This document shows, one piece after another, positions 46,009-54,487 of a stretch of 64,000 bases of DNA. Source of the DNA: CAWJLS01 sp963843755 (GTDB taxonomy: Bacteria; Acidobacteriota; Thermoanaerobaculia; Multivoradales; DATKCC01); assembly GCA_963843755.1 (NCBI GenBank), contig CAWJLS010000002.1, positions 372,001 through 436,000 on the forward strand. Reading direction: 5' to 3'. Numbering within the stretch: the stretch's first letter is position 1; each line of letters begins with the position of its first letter. The notes beneath the pieces are model-generated. The model was not told where the DNA came from. It made no database searches and worked only from the letters and a program-made list of their open reading frames with translations. The translations under genes and the position numbers were made by a program.

Positions 46009-48257
46009 TCACTGCTCCGTTGCCCCAGCCGTGCCAGGGTGGCCCGGGCCTTGGCGAGGTCCGGGCCGTACTGCGCGGGGTCGGCGACGGCCACGAACTG
46101 CTCGAGCGCCTTGCGCGCCCGCGACGTCTCGCCGGCTTCCGCCGCGACGAGCCCCAGGTTGAAGAGGAGATCCGCGTTGCGGGGCTGGAGGGCGACGGCC
46201 CGGTCCCAGGCGTCGAGGCTGTCGTGGACCTGGCCCAGGTTGTAGAGCGCGACCCCGAGGTAGTTCCACGCTCTCGGCAACTGGTCGTTGAGCGCGAGGG
46301 CCTTGCGGGCCTCCGAGCGCGCGTCCTCCCAGTGCTGTGTGCGCAGGGCGACGAGAGCGAGGTTCTGGTGGGCGACCGGATTGCGCGGGTCCTGCTTGAA
46401 CACCTGCTCGAACGCGGCCCGTGCCTCGTCCTGCAAGCCCCCGGTGGTCAGGGCGACGCCCATTGCGTTGAGCGCGTCGGGATCTCCCGTCGCGGCGAGC
46501 GGCTGGAGGACGATGATCGCCTCGCGGGGGTTCCCGAGCTCGGCGAGCAGGAGGCCGAGCTGGCGGTCCGCGGACGCCGTCGACACGTGCCGGTCGTGGG
46601 CGTCCTGGAGGACCTTGAGCGCCTGGCGGTCGAGCCCCTGCTGGAGCAGGACCTGGGCGTAGTAGTTGTAGGCGATCCCCATGTCCGGCCGCGCCGCGAC
46701 GATCTTCTCGATGAGGGCGGTCGCTTCCTTCAGCTTGTTGGCCTGGTACAGGTCGATGAAGTGGTGGAAGTCCCGGTCGATCCCCACCAGGTTCTTCGGG
46801 TCGTCGGCCGCGGTGTAGTGGGTCTTGTGGTCGGCGCTGCCGGCGAGGTAGCCGAGGCTCTGGAGCGCGGCGGCCTCCTTGCCGGAGAGCGCGCCCGCGG
46901 GCGGCGGCCACACGGACTCTTTCGGCAGCAGGTCGGCCAGTCGGCGGGCGCGCCGCCGGTCCTTGTCGAACAGGTTGTTCGTCTCGCCGGGATCGGCCTC
47001 GAGGTCGTAGAGCTCGGGAACCGGCAGGGCGATGAGCTTGTAGCCCCCCGCGATGACCCCGCGCAGCGGCGCCCAGCCACGGCTCATGTTCGCCGACAGG
47101 GCTTCGAAGTACGACGCGCCGGCCTCCGGGCTCTTCGGCGCGGGCCCGAGCAGGCTCCGGCCGGGGAGATCGGCCGGCACGGGCAGTCCGGCGGCGTCGA
47201 GCACGGTCGGCAGGATGTCGATGTGACGCACCAGCCCGGTCGAGGTGCCGGAGCGCACGTCGGGCCCCCAGAGGACGAGCGGGATGTGGAGGGTGGCCTC
47301 GTAGGTGAAGAGGCTGTGGGTGGTCTCTCCGTGATCGCCCAAGGCCTCGCCGTGATCGCCGGTGAAGACGATCAGGGTGGCCCCCTCCTTGCCGTCGAGG
47401 AACGGCTGGAGCAGGGGAGTGAGGTCGTGATCGACCGCCGCGACTTCGCCCAGGTACGGTTCGGAGGCGTAGCGCGAGGCGTACGGCTCCGGCGGGGCGT
47501 ACGGCGCGTGGGGGTCGTAGAGGTGGATCCAGAGGAACCGCTTGCGGTTCCGGTGGGCGTCCCACCAGGCCTTGCCGCGGGCCACGACCTCGTTGCCCGG
47601 CCGTTCCAGCTCGCGGAACTGGTTCTCTTCGGCGCCTTCGCCGTACTGGTCGTCGTAGAGGTCGAATCCCCGGTCGAGACCGAAGCGTCCGTCGAGCGGG
47701 AACGCGCCGACGACGGCGGCGGTGGCGAAGCCCACGTCGTGGAGCCGGGTCGCCACGGTGGGGACGTCGTCCCGGAGGACGAACCCGCCGTTGTCCCGGA
47801 CGCCGTGCTGGTAGGGGTAGAGACCGGTCAGGATGTTGGTGTGGGACGGCAAGGTCACCACGTTCTGGGCGTGGGCCTCGGAGAAGACCCGTCCCGCGGC
47901 CGCGAACCGGTCGAGGAGAGGCGTCTTGACCCGGTCGTTGCCGGTGAAGCCGAGGGCGTCGGCCCGTAGCGTGTCCACCGTGATCAGCAGGACGTTCTCG
48001 ATCGGCTTTTCGGAGGTCCGGATCGGCTCGTCGGCCTCGCCGGGTGTGGCGGTCCCGGCTGCCGCGGGTCCGGCTTCGGTGGCGGCGGGTCCGGCTTCGG
48101 TGGCCGCGGGTCCGGCTTCGGTGGCCGCGGGCGCTACCTCGGCGGTCGGTCGTCGGCTCTCGGCCGCTCCGTTCGAGCCGCCATTACAGCTCCACACCGC
48201 GGCGCCGGCTGCCAGGAGGCAGCCGGCGAGCAGTGCCTGGAGTGAGGCGCGCGTCAC
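46005..48257 (-). CDS. Alkaline-phosphatase-superfamily 'sulfatase' lipoprotein with TPR tail, A-type
   Basis: 750 aa, intact, and the reference for the broken 22818 paralog. The GTG at 48257 overlaps the upstream stop (GTGA). A lipobox near VWSC (about residue 24) and a disordered linker with three 7-residue AATEAGP repeats precede the catalytic domain (about 85-460): NVLLITVDTLRADALGF, VVTLPSHTN with Thr135 in the nucleophile position, FLWIHLYDPHAPYAPPEPYASRY, FTGDHGEALGDHGETTHS, ELYDLEADPGETNN. LQSLGYLAGS and DDPKNLVGIDRD link it to six or so TPR units. Metal ligands are kept but the formylglycine motif is missing, so true sulfatase activity is doubtful; a phosphohydrolase or phosphotransferase is more likely. 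Confidence 0.88.
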   Translation of the reverse strand: MTRASLQALLAGCLLAAGAAVWSCNGGSNGAAESRRPTAEVAPAATEAGPAATEAGPAATEAGPAAAGTATPGEADEPIRTSEKPIENVLLITVDTLRADALGFTGNDRVKTPLLDRFAAAGRVFSEAHAQNVVTLPSHTNILTGLYPYQHGVRDNGGFVLRDDVPTVATRLHDVGFATAAVVGAFPLDGRFGLDRGFDLYDDQYGEGAEENQFRELERPGNEVVARGKAWWDAHRNRKRFLWIHLYDPHAPYAPPEPYASRYASEPYLGEVAAVDHDLTPLLQPFLDGKEGATLIVFTGDHGEALGDHGETTHSLFTYEATLHIPLVLWGPDVRSGTSTGLVRHIDILPTVLDAAGLPVPADLPGRSLLGPAPKSPEAGASYFEALSANMSRGWAPLRGVIAGGYKLIALPVPELYDLEADPGETNNLFDKDRRRARRLADLLPKESVWPPPAGALSGKEAAALQSLGYLAGSADHKTHYTAADDPKNLVGIDRDFHHFIDLYQANKLKEATALIEKIVAARPDMGIAYNYYAQVLLQQGLDRQALKVLQDAHDRHVSTASADRQLGLLLAELGNPREAIIVLQPLAATGDPDALNAMGVALTTGGLQDEARAAFEQVFKQDPRNPVAHQNLALVALRTQHWEDARSEARKALALNDQLPRAWNYLGVALYNLGQVHDSLDAWDRAVALQPRNADLLFNLGLVAAEAGETSRARKALEQFVAVADPAQYGPDLAKARATLARLGQRSSE
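48064..48126 (-). repeat. Three 21-bp tandem repeats in a lipoprotein linker
   Basis: Three nearly identical 21-base units (GCGGGTCCGGCTTCGGTGGC plus G or C on the + strand) code for three 7-residue AATEAGP-type units just after the lipid-anchored N-terminus of the 46005-48257 protein. The repeats lengthen a flexible tether, and copy number may vary between strains. Confidence 0.85.
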
Positions 48258-49417
48258 TTCGACGGCGACTCCAGATACTTGAGGAACTCCTTGGCGTCCT
48301 TGGCGTACTGGCTGTCCGGGGCGAGCTCCAGGAGCTTCTCGAAGTCCGCCTTGGCGTGCTCGTTGTCACCCCCGTTGAGGTAGACCAGCCCGCGGTAGTA
48401 GTAGGCGTCCGCCATCTTCGGATCCTGGCGGATGACGCGCTGGAAGTTCTCCATCGCCATCTTCAGCTTGTCCTGGCTCCCCTCCTTCGTCGACTCGTTG
48501 TAGAACCGGATGCCCTGGTTCAACAGCATGTCGGGCGGCAGCTCCGCCGTCTCGGGGATGCGGTCGAGGTAGGTCTGGGCCTCCTCCTCCTTGCCCTCGC
48601 GGCTCAGCAGGTCCGCGATGAGCTGGAGCGCCTGGATGTTGTCGGGCGACGCGTCGAGGATCCGCTTGACCGACGCGATCGCCTGCTCGCGGTTGCCCTC
48701 CTGGTCGTAGCTGCGGGCGATGGCGAGGAGCACCTGGGTCTGGCTCTCCGGCGGCAGCCCCGCCAGGCTCTGCTCGTAGACCTCGCGCGCCTTGGCCGAC
48801 TCGCCCTGCTGGGCGTACGAGTCACCGAGACGCAGCAGGACGCCGGTCTTCTCGGAGTCCTCGAGGCCGGGAAGCGCCTTCTCGTACTCGCTGCGCGCCT
48901 GCTCGAAGCTCTTCTGGGCGTAGTAGGTGGTACCGATCAGCGCGTGAACCTGCGCCTTCTGGTGGTCGTCCATGTCGGACAGGACCGCCTGGAACTTGGT
49001 CCGGGCCTCGTCGTACTTGCCCTGGTCGATCAGGTCCTGACCCTGCTGGATGACGTCGAAGGGGTTCTTCTCGAGCTGGATGACCACCGGCTTCGAAGGG
49101 TGGAACTCGTCGACCTTGAAGGTTCCCTCGGAGTCCTTGTATCCCTCGGCCTGGATGACGACTGTCCAGACGCCGCCGGTCAGGCCCAGGTAGCTCCAGC
49201 GGCCCCTCTTGTCGGTCGTGAGCGGTGGGGGGCCGGCATCCGGGCGACCGGGGAGGTGCAGGGTGATCTTGGCGCCCGCGATGGGGGAGTTGCTCTGGTC
49301 GGTGACGCGGCCGTTCGCCCGCCCTCGTCCGACCCAATCCTGTGCGGTCGCCGGCAGGGCCGCGAGCATCAGGACGAGGGCCGCGAAGAGGGGCGTCTTC
49401 CAATTCTTGACGTGCAT
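48254..49417 (-). CDS. Exported carboxypeptidase-regulatory-like/TPR protein
   Basis: 387 aa from the ATG at 49417, which follows AAGGAG; the open frame extends to 49489 without a better start. A signal peptide (LFAALVLMLAALPATA) is followed by a carboxypeptidase-regulatory-like beta-sandwich (GRVTDQSNSPIAGAKITLHLPG; GRWSYLGLTGGVWTVVIQAEGY) at about 30-115. About eight TPR units follow (QQGQDLIDQGKYDEARTKFQAVL; PKMADAYYYRGLVYLNGGDNEHAKADFEKLL region). The same front half is found in the hydrolase fusion at 21043. It is the first gene of the - strand operon, coupled by GTGA to the A-type 'sulfatase'. It probably acts as a surface or periplasmic binding scaffold. Confidence 0.85.
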   Translation of the reverse strand: MHVKNWKTPLFAALVLMLAALPATAQDWVGRGRANGRVTDQSNSPIAGAKITLHLPGRPDAGPPPLTTDKRGRWSYLGLTGGVWTVVIQAEGYKDSEGTFKVDEFHPSKPVVIQLEKNPFDVIQQGQDLIDQGKYDEARTKFQAVLSDMDDHQKAQVHALIGTTYYAQKSFEQARSEYEKALPGLEDSEKTGVLLRLGDSYAQQGESAKAREVYEQSLAGLPPESQTQVLLAIARSYDQEGNREQAIASVKRILDASPDNIQALQLIADLLSREGKEEEAQTYLDRIPETAELPPDMLLNQGIRFYNESTKEGSQDKLKMAMENFQRVIRQDPKMADAYYYRGLVYLNGGDNEHAKADFEKLLELAPDSQYAKDAKEFLKYLESPSK

Positions 49418-49533
49418 CGTGCACTCCTTGTGGGGATCGTCAAACAGGACGCCGAACCTCGCGTACGGTCCGGCGCTCGGGTCCTTCAACCTTCTGGAGG
49501 CAGGGATTATGCCGACGGCCGGGCGCAGTCGCG

Positions 49534-49572
49534 CCCAAAGAAAAACCGCCGGGGGGTTGCCCCCCCGGCGGT
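49534..49572 (-). terminator. Rho-independent terminator of the TonB receptor gene
   Basis: ACCGCCGGGGGG (49545-49556) pairs with CCCCCCCGGCGGT (49560-49572) around a 3-base loop. On the - strand the hairpin is followed by TTTTTCTTT. It lies about 23 bases after the receptor's stop codon. This is the clearest terminator in the window and separates the receptor from the array operon downstream. Confidence 0.9.
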
Positions 49573-49594
49573 CGAGACTACCGAATGTGTCGAC

Positions 49595-52500
49595 CTAGCG
49601 CCAGTTCAGGCGGAAGCCGAGACGGTAGATCCGCGGCGACAGCGACTCGGTGACGAAGTTCGCCGTCGGCGCCTGCAGGCTACGGTCGCGCTGCAGGATG
49701 TAGTTCTCGTTGGTCACGTTGAACGCGTCCAGCGAGAGCACGCCGCTGAGGTTGTCGGTGAACGCCATGTCCTTCTCCACGCGGAGGTCCAACGTGTAGA
49801 CGTTGTCCGCGCGGAACTGGTCGACGCTGCTCACCACACCGGCGGCGAGCTGCGAGGCAGCGCGGTTGGTGACCGCCGTCTGGTAGGTGTACGGCAGCGG
49901 GTAGCCCTCGCGAGCGAAGAAGTTGCCCGCGACGTTGAAGCCCCACGGCTTGTCCGGAGCGACCTGGTAGAGGCCGTTGATGTTGGCCGACCAGGTCGAC
50001 TGGATCAGGACGTCGGTGAACGGACCGGAGCCACCGGACTGGACGGTGTAGAGCGCGCCGTCCTTGTCCGACAGATCCTGGGCCTGCGTCGGGTCGTCGA
50101 AGCGAAGCGTCTCGGAACCGACGTTCCACTTGGAATCGCCGTACTGGAAGTAGCCGCGAGCCATCCACCGGTTCGCCAGACGCTTGGTCAGCGTCAGGCC
50201 GGCGCCCTTGTACTCGACCGAGGAGTCACCGTTGGTCAGGTACGAGCCACCGGCCGGCGAGAGGCCCGGAGCGAAGGAGTAGAAGTCCGCCGACCACGGC
50301 GTGCCGTCCGGCAGGTTCGGCGCGGTGCAGCCGGCGCCGTTGCCGATCGAGCAGACCGTGTGGTCGAGGACGTAGTCGTTACGGGTCGCGACCCGCTTGA
50401 CACCGTTCCCGTCGATGATGAACTCACGGGTCTCGAGCAGGTCGGACGTCTTACGGTAGGTGAGGTCGAGGCCGACGACGAACTCAGGCAGGAACGCGTG
50501 CTCCACGCTCGCCAGGAGCTCGTCCGTGACGGACGGCTTGAGGTCCGGATCGGTCTCGTTCGGGTTCTCGAGGGCCGTGGGGTTGGCCGGATCGAAGCCG
50601 CCGAAGCCGGCCAGGTCGAAGGGCTCGCCCACGTCGTAGTAGTCGTTGCCGTTCGTGTCGTTGAAAGCGACGGTGATGTTGGCGTAACCCAGGGGGTTGA
50701 GCCGGGTGATGTTACCGGTCTGGAGCTGCTCGGCGAACCGGGAGTAGCTGGCCCGCAGCAGGGTCTTGCGCTCGGCACCGAGGGCGTAGGTCACGCCGAC
50801 GCGCGGCGAGAAGGTATTCCAGGTGAACGGAGCGTCGGCGCCCTGGTAGTTGAGCGTCGGCAGGATGTTCGAGAACACCGGGTTCGACTCGACGGTGGCA
50901 GCGGCGTTCTTGCCCTCCTGCTTGTCGTAGCGAAGACCGGCGTTGATCGTCCAGCTACCGGTGGTGATGGTGTCCTGCAGCCAGCCGGCGGTGTACTTCT
51001 GGGTCGATTGCGGGCCCGCCGAGCCACGGACCGCGATGGCGAGGTCGTCGCCCACGTAGCCGAAGCTGGTGAGGACGCCGCACAGGCCCTGGGACTCGCA
51101 GGTCAGGTTGGCGATGTTCCGGCCGCCGACCCAACCGAAGGCGGAGACGGCGTCGAACTTCCGGTAAGAGACACCGAACTTCAGCTCGTGGTTGAGGTTG
51201 CCGGTGTTGAAGAAGTAGGAACCGTCGACCTGGTAGTTGTCGGTGTTCCGGTCGGTGCTACCGCTGTACCAGCCGTTGTGCCAGATACCGTCGGTGCCTT
51301 CCACGGACTCGCCCTGGGCGATCGCGGTCGCCGTGTCGGCGGTCCGGCCGCCGGGGAACTGACCGCCCTTGGACTGCAGGGCGAAGCCACCGTCGACGTA
51401 GGAGTACAGGCCGGTGAGGTAGAGGTCGGCCGAGAACACGTGGGTGTCCTCGATCTTCCAGATCTCGGTCGGGCCGGTCTGGTTCCAGGAGGCGTCGATG
51501 TCGCGGTTGGAAACGGAGGTCCGCCCTTCCTTGATCTTGTCGCCACGGTTCCAGGAACCGACGATCGAGTTGTTCGACAGGGGCTGGCCGTTGAACTTCA
51601 CCGCGCTGTTCTCGAGCACGGTGTTGTCCGGGGAGCCGTCCTGCTTGAACTGCTTGATGTCGTTCTTGCCCCAGGAGCCCCAGACCCACAGCCGGTCGCG
51701 AACGATCGGGCCGCCGGCCTCGAAGCCGAAGTCGTCGATCTCGTTGATGTTGTTGCCAGGCGTGCTGGCAGCCGTCTGCTGGTTGAAGCCGCCGTTGCCG
51801 TCGCCGTTCTCGAGCTCGCCGGCCAGGTCGCTCTTGCCCTGCTTGAAGACGTCGAACTGCTTGGACGCGTCGGTCTTCAGGAAGCGGGCGGAGCCGCGCG
51901 GGTTGTTCGAGCCACGCTTGGTAACCAGGTTGAGGGAGGCGCCGGACGAGATCTTCTCGACGTCGGTGCCGCCGGTGGAGACCTGAATCTCCTCGAACTG
52001 GTCGAAGTCGTAGTAGGTCGGCGACGAACCGATCGCCGCCATGTCGGTGATGACGACACCGTCGACCGCGAAGCTGTTCTCGTTGTCGGACACGCCAGGA
52101 GCGGTGAACACGGCCTGCTGGCCGGAGTTGTTACCGCCGACGTTGATCCGGTCGGAGAGCACGCCCGGGGTCTGGGTGACGATCGACCACGGGTCACGGG
52201 CCGTCGGGATCTTCTCCAGCTCGATCTGGGAGACCGTCGTGCCGGCGCTGACCTTGCGCTCGTCGAGAAGCGGGCTCTCGGAGGTCACGGTGATGACCTC
52301 TTCCACCGCCGGCGAGAGCTTGATCGCCAGGGTGGTGTTCCGACCGACCCGGATGTTGACGTTCGGGTACTCGACGGTCGAGAACCCTTCCAGGCTCGCG
52401 CTCAGAGCGTAGTTGCCCGGGTCGAGGTTCAGGAAGCGGAACTGCCCCTGAGGACCGGTGAACTGAGTGCGCGGCGCACCGATCCCGCTGAGCTCGACGC

Positions 52501-52648
52501 GGACACCGGGGAGGGCACCGCCCTGGTTGTCCGTGACGGACCCGTAGAGGTTACCGGTCTGCTGCTGAGCGAACAGACTGCCCGTGCTCGCCAGTAGCAG
52601 CACCGCGGCGACGACGAGAATGCGTCGCCAATTCGTAAATCGACTCAT
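49595..52648 (-). CDS. Oar-like TonB-dependent outer-membrane receptor
   Basis: 1017 aa from the ATG at 52648, which follows AGGAGGAGAAG. A signal peptide (LVVAAVLLLASTGSLFAQQ) leads to a carboxypeptidase-regulatory-like domain (GNLYGSVTDNQGGALPGVRVELSG, about 30-115). A plug domain follows (VEEVITVTSESPLLDERKVSAGTTVSQ; SFAVDGVVITDMAA), and then a long beta-barrel rich in aromatic strands ending in RLGFRLNWR, with a C-terminal Arg rather than the usual Phe. This is the Oar/TonB type expanded in Acidobacteriota, importing or exporting large substrates across the outer membrane. No ExbB/ExbD/TonB genes are nearby. It has its own promoter and terminator, so it is transcribed alone. Confidence 0.92.
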   Translation of the reverse strand: MSRFTNWRRILVVAAVLLLASTGSLFAQQQTGNLYGSVTDNQGGALPGVRVELSGIGAPRTQFTGPQGQFRFLNLDPGNYALSASLEGFSTVEYPNVNIRVGRNTTLAIKLSPAVEEVITVTSESPLLDERKVSAGTTVSQIELEKIPTARDPWSIVTQTPGVLSDRINVGGNNSGQQAVFTAPGVSDNENSFAVDGVVITDMAAIGSSPTYYDFDQFEEIQVSTGGTDVEKISSGASLNLVTKRGSNNPRGSARFLKTDASKQFDVFKQGKSDLAGELENGDGNGGFNQQTAASTPGNNINEIDDFGFEAGGPIVRDRLWVWGSWGKNDIKQFKQDGSPDNTVLENSAVKFNGQPLSNNSIVGSWNRGDKIKEGRTSVSNRDIDASWNQTGPTEIWKIEDTHVFSADLYLTGLYSYVDGGFALQSKGGQFPGGRTADTATAIAQGESVEGTDGIWHNGWYSGSTDRNTDNYQVDGSYFFNTGNLNHELKFGVSYRKFDAVSAFGWVGGRNIANLTCESQGLCGVLTSFGYVGDDLAIAVRGSAGPQSTQKYTAGWLQDTITTGSWTINAGLRYDKQEGKNAAATVESNPVFSNILPTLNYQGADAPFTWNTFSPRVGVTYALGAERKTLLRASYSRFAEQLQTGNITRLNPLGYANITVAFNDTNGNDYYDVGEPFDLAGFGGFDPANPTALENPNETDPDLKPSVTDELLASVEHAFLPEFVVGLDLTYRKTSDLLETREFIIDGNGVKRVATRNDYVLDHTVCSIGNGAGCTAPNLPDGTPWSADFYSFAPGLSPAGGSYLTNGDSSVEYKGAGLTLTKRLANRWMARGYFQYGDSKWNVGSETLRFDDPTQAQDLSDKDGALYTVQSGGSGPFTDVLIQSTWSANINGLYQVAPDKPWGFNVAGNFFAREGYPLPYTYQTAVTNRAASQLAAGVVSSVDQFRADNVYTLDLRVEKDMAFTDNLSGVLSLDAFNVTNENYILQRDRSLQAPTANFVTESLSPRIYRLGFRLNWR

Positions 52649-52803
52649 TTGTTCTTCTCCTCCTAGCAGGGTTCTGCACGTTGCAGAGTTCCGACCGCCC
52701 AGGATGGGACGGCCGCCGAAGCGCTTCGCCTGCGCTCCCCGCGGCATCGCGCGGCGCGAAAGCACGGCGAATAGGCTGAATGAACGTGCCGTGAACGGCT
52801 TAG

Positions 52804-52832
52804 AGTGTAGCGATACCACGCATGGGGGTCAA
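52804..52832 (-). promoter_or_regulatory. Strong sigma-70 type promoter of the TonB receptor gene
   Basis: On the - strand TTGACC (52832-52827) and TACACT (52809-52804) are separated by exactly 17 bases. The predicted transcription start near 52797 leaves a leader of about 150 bases before the ATG at 52648. It matches the -35/-10 consensus better than any other spacer in the window. Confidence 0.75.
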
Positions 52833-53208
52833 GCAAGCCACCTGCCACCCTGGGCGTTCTCGGGGGCTGTCGGGTAAGTGTCTGCGGGACAGTAGATTAC
52901 GAGATCCGTTCAACCGGCCGGCCTGGGCCGGGAGGCCGCCGATCCAAAGTCTTGAGGCGGCGCGATCCAAGGGATTGGATTTCGCGCCGTCGCCGGCCTC
53001 CTCCCGCGGACGGTCCGGGCGGCGCGAACGGCCGGCGGCCGTTCTCCGGGTCGCCTGGAAGCGCCGCGATGCCCTGCACTTGGCGCCGGGCTCGGCACGG
53101 TATCGGACGGAATAGGGGTGGTGTCGGCCGTGTTGGGCTGGCAATGAGTATGAAACATGCAAGCGACGTCTCGGTACACTCAGCGGCAAAGGTGTCCGAG
53201 GGGCCGGG
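52833..53208. other. 376-base divergent spacer without a gene
   Basis: No convincing gene is seen between the TonB receptor promoter and the transglutaminase-like gene. It contains a perfect 8-bp hairpin GAACGGCC/GGCCGTTC at 53026-53044 with a 3-base loop and no T-tract. A TACACT hexamer around 53175-53180, with GAAACA 17 bases upstream, is a weak candidate promoter for the + strand gene. Confidence 0.5.
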
Positions 53209-54396
53209 ATGACTGGGAGACGAGAGGAGAGCGACGACCGCCTGAGCGTGCGACGAGCACGCTCCCTCGTCGCTCGCGGGGCCGGCTGCTGTCTTCTGGC
53301 CGCGATCCTCTCCTCGTGCCATCCTCTCCCCGGTCCGCGCACGTTCAGCTCCGTCGACTACGTCCGCCGCGCCTATGCCCAACGGGTCGGCGATGAGGTC
53401 GCCTCGTCGATGGTCGTCCCCTTCGAGCTGTCCGACGAGATCCGGGCCGACGTCGCCGCTCACCTCAATCCCGCAGTCAGCGAACGCCGGAGGGTCGAAC
53501 AGGTCGTCGATTATATCTTCGGCTACCTCGACCTCCAGTACTCCCTCGATCCGACGCGGACCGCGGCCGAGACCTTCAAGGCCCGCTCCGGTAACTGCCT
53601 GTCGTTCGTCAACCTCTTCGTCGGCGTCGCCCGCCAGCTCCGGCTGAACCCCTTCTACGTCGAGGTCGAGGACTACCAGCGGTGGAAGGTCAGCCACGGA
53701 TCGGTGGTCAGCCACGGTCACATCGTGGCCGGCGTGCGGATCGACGGCAAGCTCGAGACCTACGATTTCCTTCCCTATAAGGCGAAGTCGTACCGTGACT
53801 TCCAGCCGATCGACGACATCAAGGCGACGGCCCACTACTACAACAACCTCGGCGCCGAGGCGCTGCTCTCCGGCGACCTGGACCGGGCACAGGAGCTGAT
53901 CGAGGTCGCCACCCAGCTCGCGCCCGAGTTCACCAAGGCGATCAACAACTTCGGGGTCGTGACCCTCCGCCGGCGCGGCGCCGAGGATGCGCTGGCGGTC
54001 TACCAGCGCGGCCTTGAGATCGACCCGAACGACGTCGCCCTGCTGACCAACCAGGCTCGGGCCCTCCAGGATCTGGGGCGCAAGGACGAGGCCAACGAGA
54101 CCCTGGCACGGCTCGAGGAGCTCAACGCGGCCAACCCGTTCTTCTATGTGTATCGCGGCGAGCTGGCGCTCGCCGACGGCGATCTGGATGGTGCCCTCGC
54201 GCTGATGAAGAAGGCGTACCAGCGCGACAGCGACCTGCCCGAGGTCCACCTCGGGCTGGTCAAGGTGTACCTGGCGCTCGGCGACCGGCAGAAGGCCCTC
54301 CACCACCTGGAGCGGGCCCTCAAGCTGGACGCGACCAACGAAGAAGCGCGCAAGTACGCCGCCATGCTGACCACCACCGCGTCGGGGGGGCGCTGA
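53209..54396 (+). CDS. Transglutaminase-like lipoprotein with TPR repeats
   Basis: 395 aa. An N-terminal signal ends in the lipobox ILSSC (Cys at about 43). Residues about 60-200 form a transglutaminase-like cysteine-protease fold: TFKARSGNCLSFVNLFVGVARQL carries the Cys, SHGHIVAGVRIDG the His and TYDFLPYK the acidic residue. TPR units follow from about 215 to the end (NNLGAEALLSGDLDRAQELIEVATQLAPE; ALKLDATNEEARKYA region). Such proteins may cut or cross-link peptides at the cell surface, but no substrate is known. It is followed 91 bases later by two VWFA-related genes on the same strand. Confidence 0.8.
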   Translation: MTGRREESDDRLSVRRARSLVARGAGCCLLAAILSSCHPLPGPRTFSSVDYVRRAYAQRVGDEVASSMVVPFELSDEIRADVAAHLNPAVSERRRVEQVVDYIFGYLDLQYSLDPTRTAAETFKARSGNCLSFVNLFVGVARQLRLNPFYVEVEDYQRWKVSHGSVVSHGHIVAGVRIDGKLETYDFLPYKAKSYRDFQPIDDIKATAHYYNNLGAEALLSGDLDRAQELIEVATQLAPEFTKAINNFGVVTLRRRGAEDALAVYQRGLEIDPNDVALLTNQARALQDLGRKDEANETLARLEELNAANPFFYVYRGELALADGDLDGALALMKKAYQRDSDLPEVHLGLVKVYLALGDRQKALHHLERALKLDATNEEARKYAAMLTTTASGGR

Positions 54397-54487
54397 GTAT
54401 GGCGGCACCGCCCCTCCGGTGCGAAGCAGACCTGATGTCCCGGGGGCCGATTCCGGCCCACGGCGCTCGATCCCTGGAGGTGTTCCG

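Noticed and set aside
22818..48257. Calling the four PF00884 enzymes true formylglycine sulfatases
   Set aside because: The Cys/Ser-x-Pro-x-Arg motif is missing in all four and no formylglycine-generating enzyme gene is nearby.
18803..49417. Genomic island or prophage inserted at the tRNA-Val genes
   Set aside because: No integrase, no second copy of a tRNA 3' end as an attachment site, and no phage or transposon gene was seen. Base composition stays similar to the flanks.
48044..52597. A 1517-codon open frame on the + strand opposite the TonB receptor and TPR genes
   Set aside because: It is low-complexity Val/Gly/Arg/Asp-rich sequence, antisense to well-supported genes with ribosome sites, promoter and terminator.
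53026..53044. Hairpin GAACGGCC/GGCCGTTC as a terminator
   Set aside because: There is no T-tract on either strand and no gene ends there. It is more likely a chance palindrome or a minor leader structure.
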